Assembly (NCBI GenBank): GCA_949126835.1
Contig: OX421500.1
Location: 23,677,367 to 23,741,366, forward strand
Length of the DNA stretch: 64,000 nt
Direction of reading: 5' to 3'
Source: Anisus vortex
Taxonomy: Eukaryota > Mollusca > Gastropoda > Planorbidae
The notes under the pieces were generated by a model. The model did no database searches. It worked only from the letters and a program-made list of their open reading frames with translations, and had not been told where the DNA came from. The position numbers were made by a program, and so were the translations under genes. This document shows positions 22,535-33,130 of this stretch, one piece after another (within the stretch, counting starts at the first letter, position 1; each line of letters opens with the position of its first letter).

Positions 22535-23149
22535 TGTTATGGACTGTCACTATGATGACTATTATTACGACTCGTTAAATCGGATTCAATGTATATAGTT
22601 GTATCTTTATTAGAAGTCTCTAGATTCTGCTAATCTGTAGCCCAAGCTAGGGGTTCCTTGACTGACAGGTCTATGCAGCAATGTAGTTTTATATGTGTGA
22701 TAATTATCTTCAACACCTTTTTCAACAATGATAGATCAAACAACTCCAGTTGTTGAATAAACAATTTTATTTAAATTGTAGACTCAATATAAACGATCAA
22801 TAAATGCATCAACTGATGGCAACATAAATATCAATAATATGACATGAAATATACAAGTATCAATATAGCGACTTCACTCTACAAACTTTCAAACTGAACT
22901 AACTTTAAGGAGGTGGGGACTTTACAAAGAAAACTATCATCGAAGATTCTACAGGGTCATAATACGCATTTTAACCTCTTTCTGCGATCCAGAATTATCC
23001 TCCAATTTCCACGGTTTTGAACGAATTATTTTATTTAAACTGCCCTCAGGGCATAAAGGTCAAACCTTGGTCGCCTTGGACTCTAATACGCACTTGTTAA
23101 GAGGTCAATGCCTTACTACGTCATTCATCTATGACCGATATTCGTAACA
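22535..23149 (-). repeat. Element 1 5' LTR
   Basis: 615 bp, identical to 16826-17440 apart from 8 substitutions. It is the promoter-bearing LTR for the minus-strand genes. The internal sequence starts ATTTGAGGGCTGCGTCC (minus strand), which does not open with TGG. Confidence 0.92.
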
Positions 23150-23285
23150 ATGGGGAATAATCACTAATTATGAACCTTGCAGGTCTTTTTTGAATTCGTT
23201 CTAATTTTTTAATGTTTTCCTTAGTTGATGTGTCCCATACAGATGCTGCACATTCTAGTATAGGCCTAACTAATGTGATAATATT
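23150..23285 (-). pseudogene. LINE RT fragment, upstream half split by element 1
   Basis: The minus strand reads LVRPILECAASVWDTSTKEN, then IKKLERIQKRPARFIISDYSP, and stops at the LTR boundary. The segment fits the polymerase thumb of CR1/jockey-like LINEs and continues at 16825 as QLTRVTP. The frame is otherwise uninterrupted up to the insertion. Confidence 0.82.
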
Positions 23286-24392
23286 ATTATATTATTGTAT
23301 ATTATATAGATAGATACTAATATATTATATAGCCTATACATATATATATATACTAATATATAAATCATAAGTATAATTTGTATATCACTTGTAAAAAATA
23401 TCTTATACAAAAAAGTATTTATTTATTATTTTCAATCTTTTCAATGTATTATTCCAAACATTGTTTGACAAAAAAGTAACAATATATAATATATAGTTTG
23501 GTGTAAACCTTATCTAATATCCTCCATGTGTGTTACTATGCTATTTAAAATAAACTATCGCGGCCAAATATAAAATCGATTAATTAAAACAATGGTATAA
23601 TAAACATTTAAAAAATAATTGTTTAAATTTTGAGCATTACATTAGTTAAATACTATATAATTAAAAGTAAAATTATGATATTCATTGAAAAGACTGCAAA
23701 TGAAAAAATTATAATATAGGCTATGTTAGATGATTTGTTTAATTCCTCCACCCCCCTCAATAAAACTAAAAGTATATTACACTTCTGACTATTGTTATAA
23801 GAAAAAAATAGAATAAATTGAATACATTAGTTCTTCTACCCCTTCCTTTATTGGTGTACGCTTGTTTGAATCTGTGGCGCCTTCACTGTGGAACGGCTTA
23901 CCTGAGACACTGAAAAACTCTATGTCAAAAAAGGCATTCAAGAAGAATTTGAAGACTTTTATTTTCAACTAAATTGATCAAATACACATCCATCAGCAAA
24001 AAACTTGTTTAAACTATTTTAAAATGTTATTGTCGTTTTGTGCCTCCATCGGCCGAAACCTTGTTTAAAACTATTTTAGAGTGTTATTGTCGTTTCGATT
24101 TTGTGAGCGCGCTGAGCATGATTTTATTAGCATGGAGTGAGGCGCTATATTAATGGCAAATTAATTAATTAATTAATTAACTTTAACAACAGTCAAACTT
24201 TCCTATAACATTATGTCAATGTTTTCAACTCCTCCCTCAACCCATTCAAGCTAACAATGAGTTACGTCCGGCAAATATGTTTGATAGGAATTAAAAAGGT
24301 CTACGAATAAATGTAAATCGGGTAAAAAAAATAGGCATAGTCTATCTGGAGAATCGAACCCGGGTCGCCCATACAGCAGCCCTTAACTATCA
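23286..24392 (+). repeat. Long dispersed repeat, copy with nested LINE tail
   Basis: Blocks match 60610-61110 and 60380-60540: CACTTGTAAAAAATATCTTA, CAATGTATTATTCCAAACA, TATCGCGGC, GACTGCAAATGAAAA, ACTTCTGACTATTGT, then TTCTACCCC and TACGAATAAATG. A LINE 3' end is inserted between TTCTACCCCTTCC and ACTTTAACAAC. The copies elsewhere lack that insert. Confidence 0.7.
23847..24180 (+). mobile_element. 3' end of an L2/CR1-like LINE
   Basis: The plus strand begins with the last codons of a LINE polymerase, FESVAPSLWNGLPETL then KKAFKKNLKTFIFN and a stop at about 23970. A 3' untranslated region follows with GCGCGCTGAGCATG, GGCGCTATATTAATGGC and a terminal (TTAA)n repeat. That tail layout is typical of L2/CR1-type elements. 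It is a strongly 5'-truncated insertion into the dispersed repeat. Confidence 0.75.
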
Positions 24393-25618
24393 GCAACGAT
24401 AACAACGCAGATTTACTAAAAATATTCACATTATTATATGCTGACGACACAACAATCCTAGCTAAAACCGCAAAAGAATTACAGAAAAACTTAAACATTT
24501 ACAGTAACTATTGCAAGGAGAACCACTTAAACATAAATGAAGATAAGACAAAAATAATGATATTCGGTAGAAAGGGGAGGGTAGGAAATCAGAAATTTGT
24601 ACTAAATAATAATATAATAGAAATAGTTTCTAAATTTAAATACCTGGGAATAATCTTCTCAGCTAACGGTTCTTTCTCAGAACACAGGAAATATTGTAAG
24701 ATGAAAGGTACTAATGCTATGTTCAATCTTCTCAGAAAATGCCATACACTAAGCTTGCCCATAGATAGTCAAATTGATCTATTTGATCAAACAGTACTAC
24801 CTATACTAACCTACGGTTGCGAACTATGGGGTATGGAAAATTGTGACATTTTAGAAAATGTTAGACTAAGATATTTTAAGATGATTTTAAAATTGAACAC
24901 AAAAACACCAAATTATGTAGTCCTAGGCGAAACAGGCAAACTCTATATAAGATCATTTATTAAAAAAAGAATGTTACACTTCTGGATCAAAATAGCGACC
25001 GGCAAAGAAAGCAGGATTTCTAAAATAATTTATAACATTTTACTTAAAGAGCACCTGGTTGAAAAATGCAAATGGTCCGCCAATATAAAGTTACAATTGG
25101 AACAACTAGGATTAGGATATATTTGGTTAGAACAAGATATAATAGACACTAAACTTTCAAAATCAATAATTAACTTACGTATAAATGATCAAAGTAAACA
25201 AGAACTTTATGAGAGTATGCAAATAAGCAATAAAGGTAAATTATATAGCGCTCTAAAATATAAATCCGACTGGGAAAATACTCCACCCTTTTTAAATAAA
25301 TTACATCTGAAAGAAGCTATCTATATACTAAAAATACGAACAAGTAACAATAATTTCCCTGTTGAACTGGGTCGCCATTCCAGAATAGATTATAATTTAA
25401 GATTATGTCCCTTTTGCTTAAAAGATATAGGAGATGGATTTCACTATTTACTCCAATGTGTACACTTCAATGCCCAACGAAAAATGTATCTAAAAAAATA
25501 TTACTATAACAGACCTAATGTAGAAAAAATGTCGGAACTGCTTAATTCTAGCTCTCTAAAAGAACTTAAAAAACTAAGCATATTTTCAAAAATATTAGTA
25601 TCTGCTTTTAAAAAATGA
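24393..25618 (+). pseudogene. LINE reverse transcriptase, C-terminal portion
   Basis: An uninterrupted frame of about 408 codons. The catalytic box YADD lies at about 24433. It is followed by thumb segments (FKYLGIIFSANGSF; VLPILTYGCELWGMEN) and VLGETGKLYIRSFIKKRMLHF. Near the end is a Cys-His motif, CPFCLKDIGDGFHYLLQC, of the kind found at the C-terminus of several APE LINE clades. The first in-frame Met (24557) is well inside the domain, so the N-terminus is missing and the product cannot be an active polymerase. The lack of stops indicates a recent insertion. The clade is uncertain. Confidence 0.8.
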
Positions 25619-25822
25619 GAAAAAGGTTAGAAATGTTTAAGTATTTTAACTTGTTGGTTTGTCACTATGATATTGAGAGATAGTCGTAGAAGAAATGTAA
25701 TATACTAAGCCGCAAGAAAAATTGTGAATGATTTCTTAAATGTTTGTTCTCACTATGTTAATGCCGTGCAGGTCTAATGAAAGTGATTTACCTGTATGTC
25801 TATGTTAGTAAATTAAGTCGTT

Positions 25823-25824
<2 letters not shown>

Positions 25825-25860
<36 letters not shown>

Positions 25861-25876
25861 TTTTGTTTTTTTTTTT
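25825..25876. repeat. Poly-T tract
   Basis: More than 50 bases, almost all T with two G interruptions, inside the LINE 3' untranslated region. Lys-rich frames on the minus strand here are artefacts. Confidence 0.95.
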
Positions 25877-26219
25877 GTTAGTTTTTTCCCCCAAAAAATT
25901 GTGTTATAAACTAAATTATCCCCCCCTGAATTTTCTTTTAGGATACCTTTAATTAATAAATTTTTTATTACTTTCATTTTATTACTAATATTGGTTTTAC
26001 TATTATTGTTCAATTTATTATTCACAAATGCTATAATTTTCTTATGTTTTTGACTATGCCTTTATTGTACCTATGTACTATGTGGCAAAATAAATATTGT
26101 TCATTGTTCATTGTTAACAACTTAGCTAGAGAAGGCACATGTCAGATGTGAAAAGCTATTAGACAGTATATAGGACTAGGCCTAAATAAGTCAGTGACAC
26201 AATAGGGATCCGTGGGGAC

Positions 26220-27361
26220 ACAAACACGATCTTTTTATATATTGAGATTTTCAATGTTTTCAATGTATTATTCCAAACATTGTTTGACAAAAAAGTAAAA
26301 AAATATAGTTTGGTGTTAAAATTATCTAATATCCTCCATTTGTGTTACTATTTATAATAAACTATCGCGGCAAAATATAATATTGATTAATTAAAACAAT
26401 GGTATGATAAAGTTTTTTATTTTTTATTTTGAGCATTAAACTTAAATACTAAATAATTAACGGTGAAATTATGTTATTCATTGAAAAGACTGCAAATGAA
26501 AAGATCATAATATATATAGGCTTCGTTAGATGATGTGTTTAATTTCTCTCCCCCCCCCCCGCCCCTCAATAAAACTAACAGTATATTACACTTCTGACTA
26601 TTGTTATAAGGAAAATACGAATATACTGAATTTACATCTTTTCTAGTTTACCAGATTTCGAATTGACAATGTTAACATATTCTAATATATTTTACTTTGG
26701 TAGGCCTTTATAAGCAAATCATACATATTTTTAATGAAACATTCATTGAATTTTTTAAAAAGTGGATACTAATACAGTGTTTATTATTTACAGTGTAGAG
26801 TATACTGCTACATTGTATGCTATATACAGTGAACACTATATACAGTGTAGTGTAATCTGCTACAGTGTACACTAAATACAGCTATTCATTGTTTAAACAC
26901 AAACAATTAAAGTTTTAGAGGTGTTTTTTTTTTTTTAAATGTCAGATAAAACAAAGTTAAAAATAGACCTTTAGTTTGGTGAAACTTCATCTAATTCTGT
27001 TATTATTTAAACGGCAAACTATTATCTGACTATTAGATAATTCGTAAATATGTATTTGTTTTTCTTTTTTTTTTAATTTAATCTAAAATATATTGAAGTT
27101 TAATCTAAAATATATTGAAGACGTTCTAATCTAAATAAGCTGCGAGGGCCGCATACTATAGTTTGGACAACCCTGCATTACATAAATTACACTTGGTCTT
27201 GCTTTTAATTATTTCTATCAGCGGTGCGCAACAGTAGTCTAAACAAGAAATTAAACTTTTTTCTGCTGTAGTAAGCCTACGGGTATTCCCGAAACGTCAT
27301 AACTGCGACGCAACAAAACACCGCTATTGAAAGCCGCACTACACGTGGGTCGAGCAATGGC
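26220..27361 (+). repeat. Long dispersed repeat, copy interrupted by the 27.4 kb LINE (left part)
   Basis: Collinear with 6460-7423 and 60650-61200. It contains a small seed of the 36-bp satellite at 26765-26880 (CAGTGTAGAGTATACTGCTA and similar). The copy breaks at TCGAGCAATGGC (27350-27361) and resumes at 32790, where the LINE ends. A hAT-like end (TAGTTTGGACAACCCTG) lies at 27160-27176. Confidence 0.75.
27350..27361. repeat. Target-site duplication of LINE, left copy
   Basis: TCGAGCAATGGC here is repeated exactly at 32790-32801. It occurs once, uninterrupted, at the paralogous site 7412-7423. Confidence 0.93.
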
Positions 27362-27547
27362 GATTCGCACCAAGATGGCGGTGATGTTATGACCTCAATG
27401 TTTACGTCCTTGAGATTTTTATTGAAAATACGTACTTATTTAAAGTTTGAAACTTATTAGGAAGTATTTTTTTGTGATTTTAATTATTATTAATTTTTTT
27501 GTAAATATAACGAAACAGTAAACAAACTAAAACTAGCTACTAAAACG

Positions 27548-27970
27548 TTGAAAAGCGGCTGGAGCCGCGGGTATATACAAACCCAAACTCTTGAAAACAT
27601 GGAAGGCAGAGAGACAAAACGAAAAAGAGGTGAAGATTCAAACAACTATGAAAATACAGAAATATGGCCAAGATTTATTACAATTTCATCTAAAGAAACA
27701 GAAAAACCACTAACTAAATTATCACCCTTCGTGATAGAAAAAGCCATAACTGGGATGGCAGGAGCACCTAAATCTGTAAAGAAATTACGATCTGGACAGA
27801 TTCTGGTGGAATGCGAAAAAAAAGCGCACTCAACCAATTTATTAAGAACAACTAGTATGGCAGGAATAGCCATAGAAACAAAAGCCCATGCCTTCCTAAA
27901 CAGCTCAAAGGGAGTTATAAAATCAAAAGAGTTGGAATGCCGTACGGAAGATGAATTAACACAAGAATAA
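27548..27970 (+). pseudogene. LINE ORF1, N-terminal part
   Basis: 140 residues. An internal Met at 27599 (MEGRETKRKRG) is the likelier start because the 17 residues before it are not conserved in character. Residues 40-125 look like the RNA-recognition-like part of I-like ORF1 proteins (FVIEKAITGMAGAPKSVKKL, then SGQILVECEKKAHSTNLL). The stop at 27968 and a change of frame before 28132 cut it off from the zinc knuckles. ORF1 proteins coat the LINE RNA. Confidence 0.7.
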
Positions 27971-28131
27971 AAAAATCAAGGAGTTATCTCAGCTTATAGA
28001 ATAAAAATAAAAAGAGAAAAAAAGAAATTGCAACTAACACAATAATTTTAACTTTTAATAAACCAACTCCTCCAAAGGAAATTAGAGCAGGTTTCTTAAA
28101 CATCAAAATTGAAGACTACATACCAAACCCT

Positions 28132-28350
28132 ATGAGATGTTTTAACTGTCAAAAATTAGGTCACTTGAAAAAACACTGCAAAAGAAATGCTGTCTGTCCA
28201 CGTTGTGGAAATGAAGGACACAGCTTGGAAACATGCAGTGCAGAAATGAAATGTGTAAATTGTGAAGGAAAACATCTATCATTCTCAAAAACGTGTCCAA
28301 GATGGATTGAAGAAAAGGATATACAAAAATTAAAAGCTCAAAAAATATAA
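28132..28350 (+). pseudogene. LINE ORF1, zinc-knuckle part
   Basis: 72 residues starting MRCFNCQKLGH. Two canonical CCHC knuckles, CFNCQKLGHLKKHC and CPRCGNEGHSLETC, are followed by a variant, CVNCEGKHLSFSKTC. This triple arrangement is usual for ORF1 of I and jockey-type LINEs. It ends at a stop, and Lys/Glu-rich sequence continues at 28483. It is the same protein as 27548-27970, separated by frameshift. Confidence 0.85.
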
Positions 28351-28482
28351 CTTATCAAGATGCAAAGAAATTTATTCTAACACAAAAAATCTTTAATAAG
28401 TGAAAAGAATTATGCTGGAGCTCTTAAAACAGACATAAAGAAAGTCAAACACGCTGAAACCCAGACACCCACTTTAGCAGAA

Positions 28483-28965
28483 TTGTACTACAAAGACCAA
28501 GATGGAACATTCAAAAAATGGGAAATAAATGAAATAATATGCACTAAAGAAAACTCAACACAATCAAATATAGAAGAAATGCTTCCAGAAAAAGTTAACA
28601 CAGAAAACATATCAAATAAGAATTATATGAAAAAAAACATGAAAGAAATAAATCAGGGTAAGGACTTAAAATCTAAAGGAAATAAAACTATGGACATTTT
28701 GGGACAGGCATGTGAAAAGGATGATTCAATAACTGATTTAAAAATACAAAAAGAAACAATGTCTCAACCTTTAAATTCAGAAACTAGGACACAACAAGAA
28801 ACGGATAGTAGTACACGGGAGAACGACATGGAAATTATAGAAGAAAATGAAATAGAAAATGACACAATTTCAAAAAACAGTAATCGGAAAACAAACAAGT
28901 CTCCACATCAAGCTCAATGTAATATTATAATAAAAACCCTTCAAAAACCAAATAAAAAAAAATAA
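28483..28965 (+). pseudogene. LINE ORF1, C-terminal low-complexity tail
   Basis: 160 residues, Lys/Glu/Asn/Thr-rich, no recognisable fold. It starts at a TTG/Leu codon rather than Met, so it is the tail of ORF1 rather than a gene. It ends 35 bases before ORF2. Confidence 0.5.
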
Positions 28966-29000
28966 GGAAAGAAAGAAATTAATATTACAAATATACACTC

Positions 29001-29855
29001 TTGGATATGAATTCAGAATATAAGAATATTTTACAATGGAACTGTAGAGGACTAAAATACAATATTCCAGAACTACAACTTATTATAACTGAGACAAATC
29101 CTATAGTAATTTGTCTACAGGAAATAAAATTAAACACAGAATCATTTGAATTGCGTGGCTATACCGCTTATCACCAAATTCCTTCTAAAAAAATTGCATG
29201 CGGAGGTACTTCCATATTTATAGCATCCAATATTTTACATAGGAGGATCAAAATAAATACCTGCAATCAAGCTGTGGCAGTAAGATTTACATTAACAAAA
29301 CCATTAACCATATGCTCAATTTATATTCCACCAGATCATACAATACTATATTCTCAACTAGATGATCTAATTAAACAACTCCCACCTCCAATTATACTTA
29401 TGGGAGACTTTAATGCCCATAACCCTATATGGGGAAGTCATAATACAAACCAAAGAGGAAAATTAATTGAAAGATTACTAGAGGAAAGAAATATATGCAT
29501 TTTTAATGATGGTACTCCGACTTTTTATAGTTCTACGTATTTATCTCCATCTTATCTCGATTTAACAATGGCAGATTCAACTCTATTTACGGACTTTACC
29601 TGGAGTGTTTTAGAAAATAATTATGGTTTAGATCATCAGCCTATTCTGCTTACTACCAACTCCAAAATACCAACTCAACAACCATTAACTTGGAATTTTA
29701 AAAGAGCAGATTGGAATACATTCAAATTAGAATGCGACAGAATACTCTGTCAAATAAATATACATTCTAATGCTCAAGAACAGTATTCAACATTTTTAAA
29801 ATCATTATATCAAATTTGTGAACGGACTATACCTAAAACAACATATAAAATTTAA
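29001..29855 (+). pseudogene. LINE ORF2, APE endonuclease domain
   Basis: 284 residues up to an in-frame TAA at 29853-29855. Endonuclease landmarks are in order: QWNCRGL at 12-18, the catalytic CLQE at 38-41, MGDFNAH at 134-140, YLDLTMA at about 185 and LDHQP at 210-214. All residues expected for nicking the target strand are present. The reading continues in the same frame after the stop (29856 onward) into the reverse transcriptase, so one nonsense codon separates the two domains. Confidence 0.9.
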
Positions 29856-29951
29856 AAAAATAGACCATGGTTCACAAACATTTGTAAAGATAGTATTAAA
29901 ACTAGAAATAAACAGCTTAGAATTTTCAAGACCAACCCATCTCCAGAAAAC

Positions 29952-31814
29952 TTGAAAGCCTTTAAAATTGAACGAGCAAAAACCCGACAAGTAATCAGAG
30001 AACAGAAACAGCTTACATGGCAAAATTATATTAACAAAATAAATTCAAACACACCCATAACTAATATTTGGAAAATGATTCGAAAAATTAAAGGAAACAC
30101 AAAAAAAAGTCAAATTAAACAAATCAAACTGACTGATGGCACTTATGCAGAAACTACACAAGATATTGCAAATGAAATTGGAAAGACCTTTTCAAAAAAT
30201 TCATCGTCTGAAAATTATACAGACTCCTTTAAAAAAATAAAAAGAGAATTAGAAAAAGAAGCTATAAATTTTGAAACAAATATATTTGAATACTACAACT
30301 CCCCAATATCAATAAACGAGCTTACGCAATGTATTAAAGAAACCAAAAATACTGCACCAGGCCCAGATACAATTCATAATGAGATTATAAGACAGCTACC
30401 AACGTTAACACTGAAAACTCTATTAAAAATTGTTAATGATCTTTGGCAACAAAATATATTTCCTACGGAATGGAGCAAAGCAATTACCATTCCAATACCT
30501 AAAGAGAAAAAAGATCACACAGATCCAATAAATTACAGACCAATAGCCCTCACAAATTGTTTCTGTAAAATTATGGAAAAAATTGTAAATAAACGCTTAA
30601 TATATTTTCTAGAAAGTAATAACTTAATATCAAAGACTCAATGTGGATTTAGAATAAATCATTCAACAACAGATCATCTCATTAGATTAGAAACATTTAT
30701 TAGAGAAGCTTTTGTTAGGAAAGAACATGTGATAGCTGTTTTTTTCGATTTAGAAAAGGCGTTTGACACTACATGGAAATATGGAATTTTAAAAGATCTA
30801 TATTCCTTAGGTTTAAGAGGAAATTTACCCAAATTTATATCAAACTTTCTAAGCAACCGAACATTCCAAGTAAATATTGGAAATTATTTATCAGATACAT
30901 TTATTCAAGAAGAAGGTGTCCCTCAAGGAAGCGTATTGTCGCCTACACTATTTAATATAAAAATAAACAATATCACTGAATGCTTATTACAGAATACAAA
31001 ATGTTCTCTATACGTCGATGACTTTGTGATCTATTATAGAGCTAATTGTATGATAGAAATACAGAATCATCTACAACTTCAAATCAATAAAATTCAAGAA
31101 TGGACCGAAAAGAATGGATTTAAATTTTCCGCTCAAAAAACAAAAGTAGTGCATTTCTGTCAGATGCACAAAAAACACCCCGACCCTGAACTATACCTTT
31201 ATAAAAAACAGATTCCTGTAACTACTAACGTCAAATTTCTCGGAGAAACATTTGATAGTAAATTAAATTTCCTGCTACATATAAAGGAACTAAAATCCAA
31301 GTGTCAAAAATCCACAAATCTACTGAAAACTTTAGCAAATACAGATTGGGGAGGAGAGAAAAAAAGTCTACTGAAAATATATAGATCACACATTCGATCA
31401 AAATTAGATTATGGATGTTTAGTATATGGATCAGCAAGAACATCATATCTAAAAATGCTTGATCCTGTACAAAATCAATGTCTACGTCTATGTCTAGGAG
31501 CATTTAGAACTACTCCATGTACCAGTTTGCAAATAGAAGCAAATGAATCACCACTACAAAATAGAAGACTCAAGCTATCATTACAATATGCACTAAAACT
31601 AAAATCCTTACCGAATAATCCAGCGTATTTATGTGTTTTTCACCCACAAGAAAAAAACAGCTTTACTGAAAACTCAAAATATATACCAAATTTTGGACTT
31701 AGAATTGAAAAAGAAATGATCGAAACTAAAATTGAATTTAGATTTATAAAAAGATATTATATATCAAAAACTCCACCATGGCTTTTTGAAATCCCGCCTA
31801 TAAACTTAGAATAA
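29952..31814 (+). pseudogene. LINE ORF2, reverse transcriptase domain
   Basis: 620 residues in the same frame as the endonuclease. The polymerase motifs are complete: NTAPGPDTIHNE (about 135), INYRPIALTN (about 200), AVFFDLEKAFDTTW (about 265, first Asp), GVPQGSVLSP (about 320), YVDD at 354-357 and FLGETFDSKLNF (about 430). The thumb segment LDYGCLVYGSA follows. It ends at an in-frame TAA (31812-31814), after which the same frame continues into RNase H. The first listed Met is internal to the full-length ORF2. Confidence 0.92.
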
Positions 31815-31841
31815 AACCATAGAAATAAAAAGGATCCTTGC

Positions 31842-32138
31842 ATGGATATGTTCCAAGAAGTGCTACAAAAATACCCAAATTATGTACAAGTATACACAGA
31901 CGGATCGAAAAATGATACAGCGACATCTTCGGTTGCTCTTACCTCAAATACAAGTAAAAAAAGAAAATATAATTCCAGTAGCTCAATAAATACTGCAGAG
32001 GCTTTAGCAATATGCCTGGCATTAGACATTGCAGAGGAATCAGAAAACCAAAATTTTGTTATTTTATCCGATTCGTTATCTTGTCTTACTGCTATGGGAA
32101 ACTGTAATACCAGGAATATATCTGCCTTGACATTTTGA
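31842..32138 (+). pseudogene. LINE ORF2, RNase H domain, N-terminal part
   Basis: In frame with the reverse transcriptase. RNase H acidic residues are present: Asp20 in YTDGSKND, Glu53 in NTAEALAI and Asp77 in ILSDSLSC. A single-base frameshift near 32125-32135 sends the reading into a stop at 32138. The domain is completed by the overlapping frame from 32135. Confidence 0.88.
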
Positions 32139-32677
32139 CAAAATACCAATCACTATATGAAAGAGGCAAACGTGTCGTTTTCTGTTGGGTTCCTGGTCAT
32201 GCAGGGATAGATGGAAATGAAAAAGCTGACAGAGAGGCTAAAGCCGCCCTGTTGTTATCAGAGAGTATTATCCCAATACCATATCGAGACTTGAAACCTT
32301 TAATAATTAAACATGAAAGACAAACATGGACTAACATCTTGAAAACCGAATGCAATAAACTGCAGTATTTGGAAAATTCAAAAACCTGGCATGATACAGG
32401 CCAACTTGTTCGAAAGGACGCAGTTATTCTCTGCAGACTACATACAGGACATACGAAACTAACACATTCGTTTATCTTAAAACGAGAAATGGCCCCAATG
32501 TGTGCTTTCTGCAATGCCAACTTAACAGTGTCTCACATTTTGTTGGAATGTAACACATTTGATGACATTCGACTTAAATTCTATTACTGTAGAACTCTTC
32601 ATGAACTTTTCAGCAAAATTAAACCAAAACATATAATAAACTATATTAAAGTCATACAACTGTACAACAAAATCTAA
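32135..32677 (+). pseudogene. LINE ORF2, RNase H end and C-terminal Cys-His motif
   Basis: 180 residues. FCWVPGHAGIDGNEKADREA gives the last RNase H residues (His22, Asp32). A Cys-His segment, CAFCNANLTVSHILLEC, follows at about 125, as is common at the C-terminus of I-like LINEs. The frame ends 110 bases before the element's 3' end. Confidence 0.88.
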
Positions 32678-32789
32678 AGATATAAGAACAATAAAATGGA
32701 TACAAGAGAAAAATGACAACAACGTTATCAAAAAGGCCCTATATAACCTTCGATGTTGATGAGCCGGAAATTCAACAATTCAATTCAAT

Positions 32790-32801
32790 TCGAGCAATGG
32801 C
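32790..32801. repeat. Target-site duplication of LINE, right copy
   Basis: Exact repeat of 27350-27361 (TCGAGCAATGGC). Dispersed-repeat sequence resumes directly after it with ATGTTTTCACGG. Confidence 0.93.
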
Positions 32802-33130
32802 ATGTTTTCACGGCAAAAATCAATTACCTACGATAAATCTAATGTGTATTTTTGTTTAACATCCATTTCCGATTTTTATTTTTGGGGCCGAAAAGCTGTA
32901 GATTTTTTTTTAGGTGAAACAAGTAGTGCATTAAAACATGAAGATAATCGTTAGAGCGCTTTTAAAGAAAATTTCCAGACATATATACACATATATATAT
33001 ATATAGTACCAGGTGACCGATCATTCGATCGGTGGGCTTGTATTTATCTAAACATAATTTGAATGATCGGTGGGCTTGTATTTAAACATAATTACACGTA
33101 ATAAAACGGTGCATACATTCCACTAAAATA
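32802..33130 (+). repeat. Long dispersed repeat, right part after the LINE, with hairpin end
   Basis: 32802-32950 matches 7424-7575. A short TA-rich run (32980-33005) leads to GTACCAGGTGACCGATC with the same ACCGATC-ATTC-GATCGGT hairpin as at 15.8 and 59.9 kb. A segment of about 35 bases containing GATCGGTGGGCTTGTATTTA is duplicated in tandem at 33030-33085. Confidence 0.7.

Larger units (their letters stand above)
16826..23149 (-). mobile_element. Ty3/Gypsy-type LTR retrotransposon (element 1), internally deleted
   Basis: Two 615-bp LTRs (16826-17440 and 22535-23149) face the same way and begin and end TGTTA...TAACA. They bound a minus-strand internal region of 5.1 kb with gag, zinc knuckle, protease and an integrase remnant. 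Reverse transcriptase and RNase H are missing. By eye the LTRs differ at 8 of 615 positions (about 1.3%), so the insertion is fairly recent. A GGGTGGTGG tract precedes the 3' LTR. No TGG primer-binding site starts right after the 5' LTR. The flanks show at best a 4-base duplication with one mismatch (ATTG/ATGG). The element interrupts a LINE reading frame. Confidence 0.9.
24393..26115 (+). mobile_element. 5'-truncated LINE with RT C-terminal half and 3' UTR
   Basis: Homology starts abruptly inside the palm domain, just before LLYADDTTIL at about 24430. The frame stays open to 25618. A 3' untranslated region of 500 bases includes a long T-run (25825-25876), and it ends in TTGTTCATTG repeats at 26095-26113. 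The abrupt 5' end is typical of incomplete target-primed reverse transcription. I could not identify a target duplication. Confidence 0.75.
27362..32789 (+). mobile_element. Near full-length APE/RNase H LINE (I-like group)
   Basis: A 5428-bp element with ORF1 (RNA-binding, CCHC knuckles) and ORF2 (APE endonuclease, reverse transcriptase, RNase H, C-terminal Cys-His motif). It ends in AATTCAACAATTCAATTCAAT-type short repeats, and 12-bp target duplications flank it. Presence of RNase H with APE endonuclease places it in the I-like group of LINEs (I/Nimb/Ingi and relatives); the exact clade is not decided. ORF1 has a frameshift. ORF2 has two in-frame stops (29853-29855 and 31812-31814) and one frameshift near 32135. 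It starts with GATTCGCACCAAGATGGCGG, which looks like an internal-promoter start. Confidence 0.92.

Noticed and set aside
24345..24400. Possible tRNA or SINE (GAATCGAACCCGGGTC on the plus strand, B-box-like on minus)
   Set aside because: The T-arm stem does not pair and no acceptor or anticodon arm could be drawn. At most it is a tRNA-derived scrap.
25813..26025. 70-residue Lys/Asn-rich minus-strand frame
   Set aside because: Translation of the poly-T tract in the LINE 3' untranslated region.
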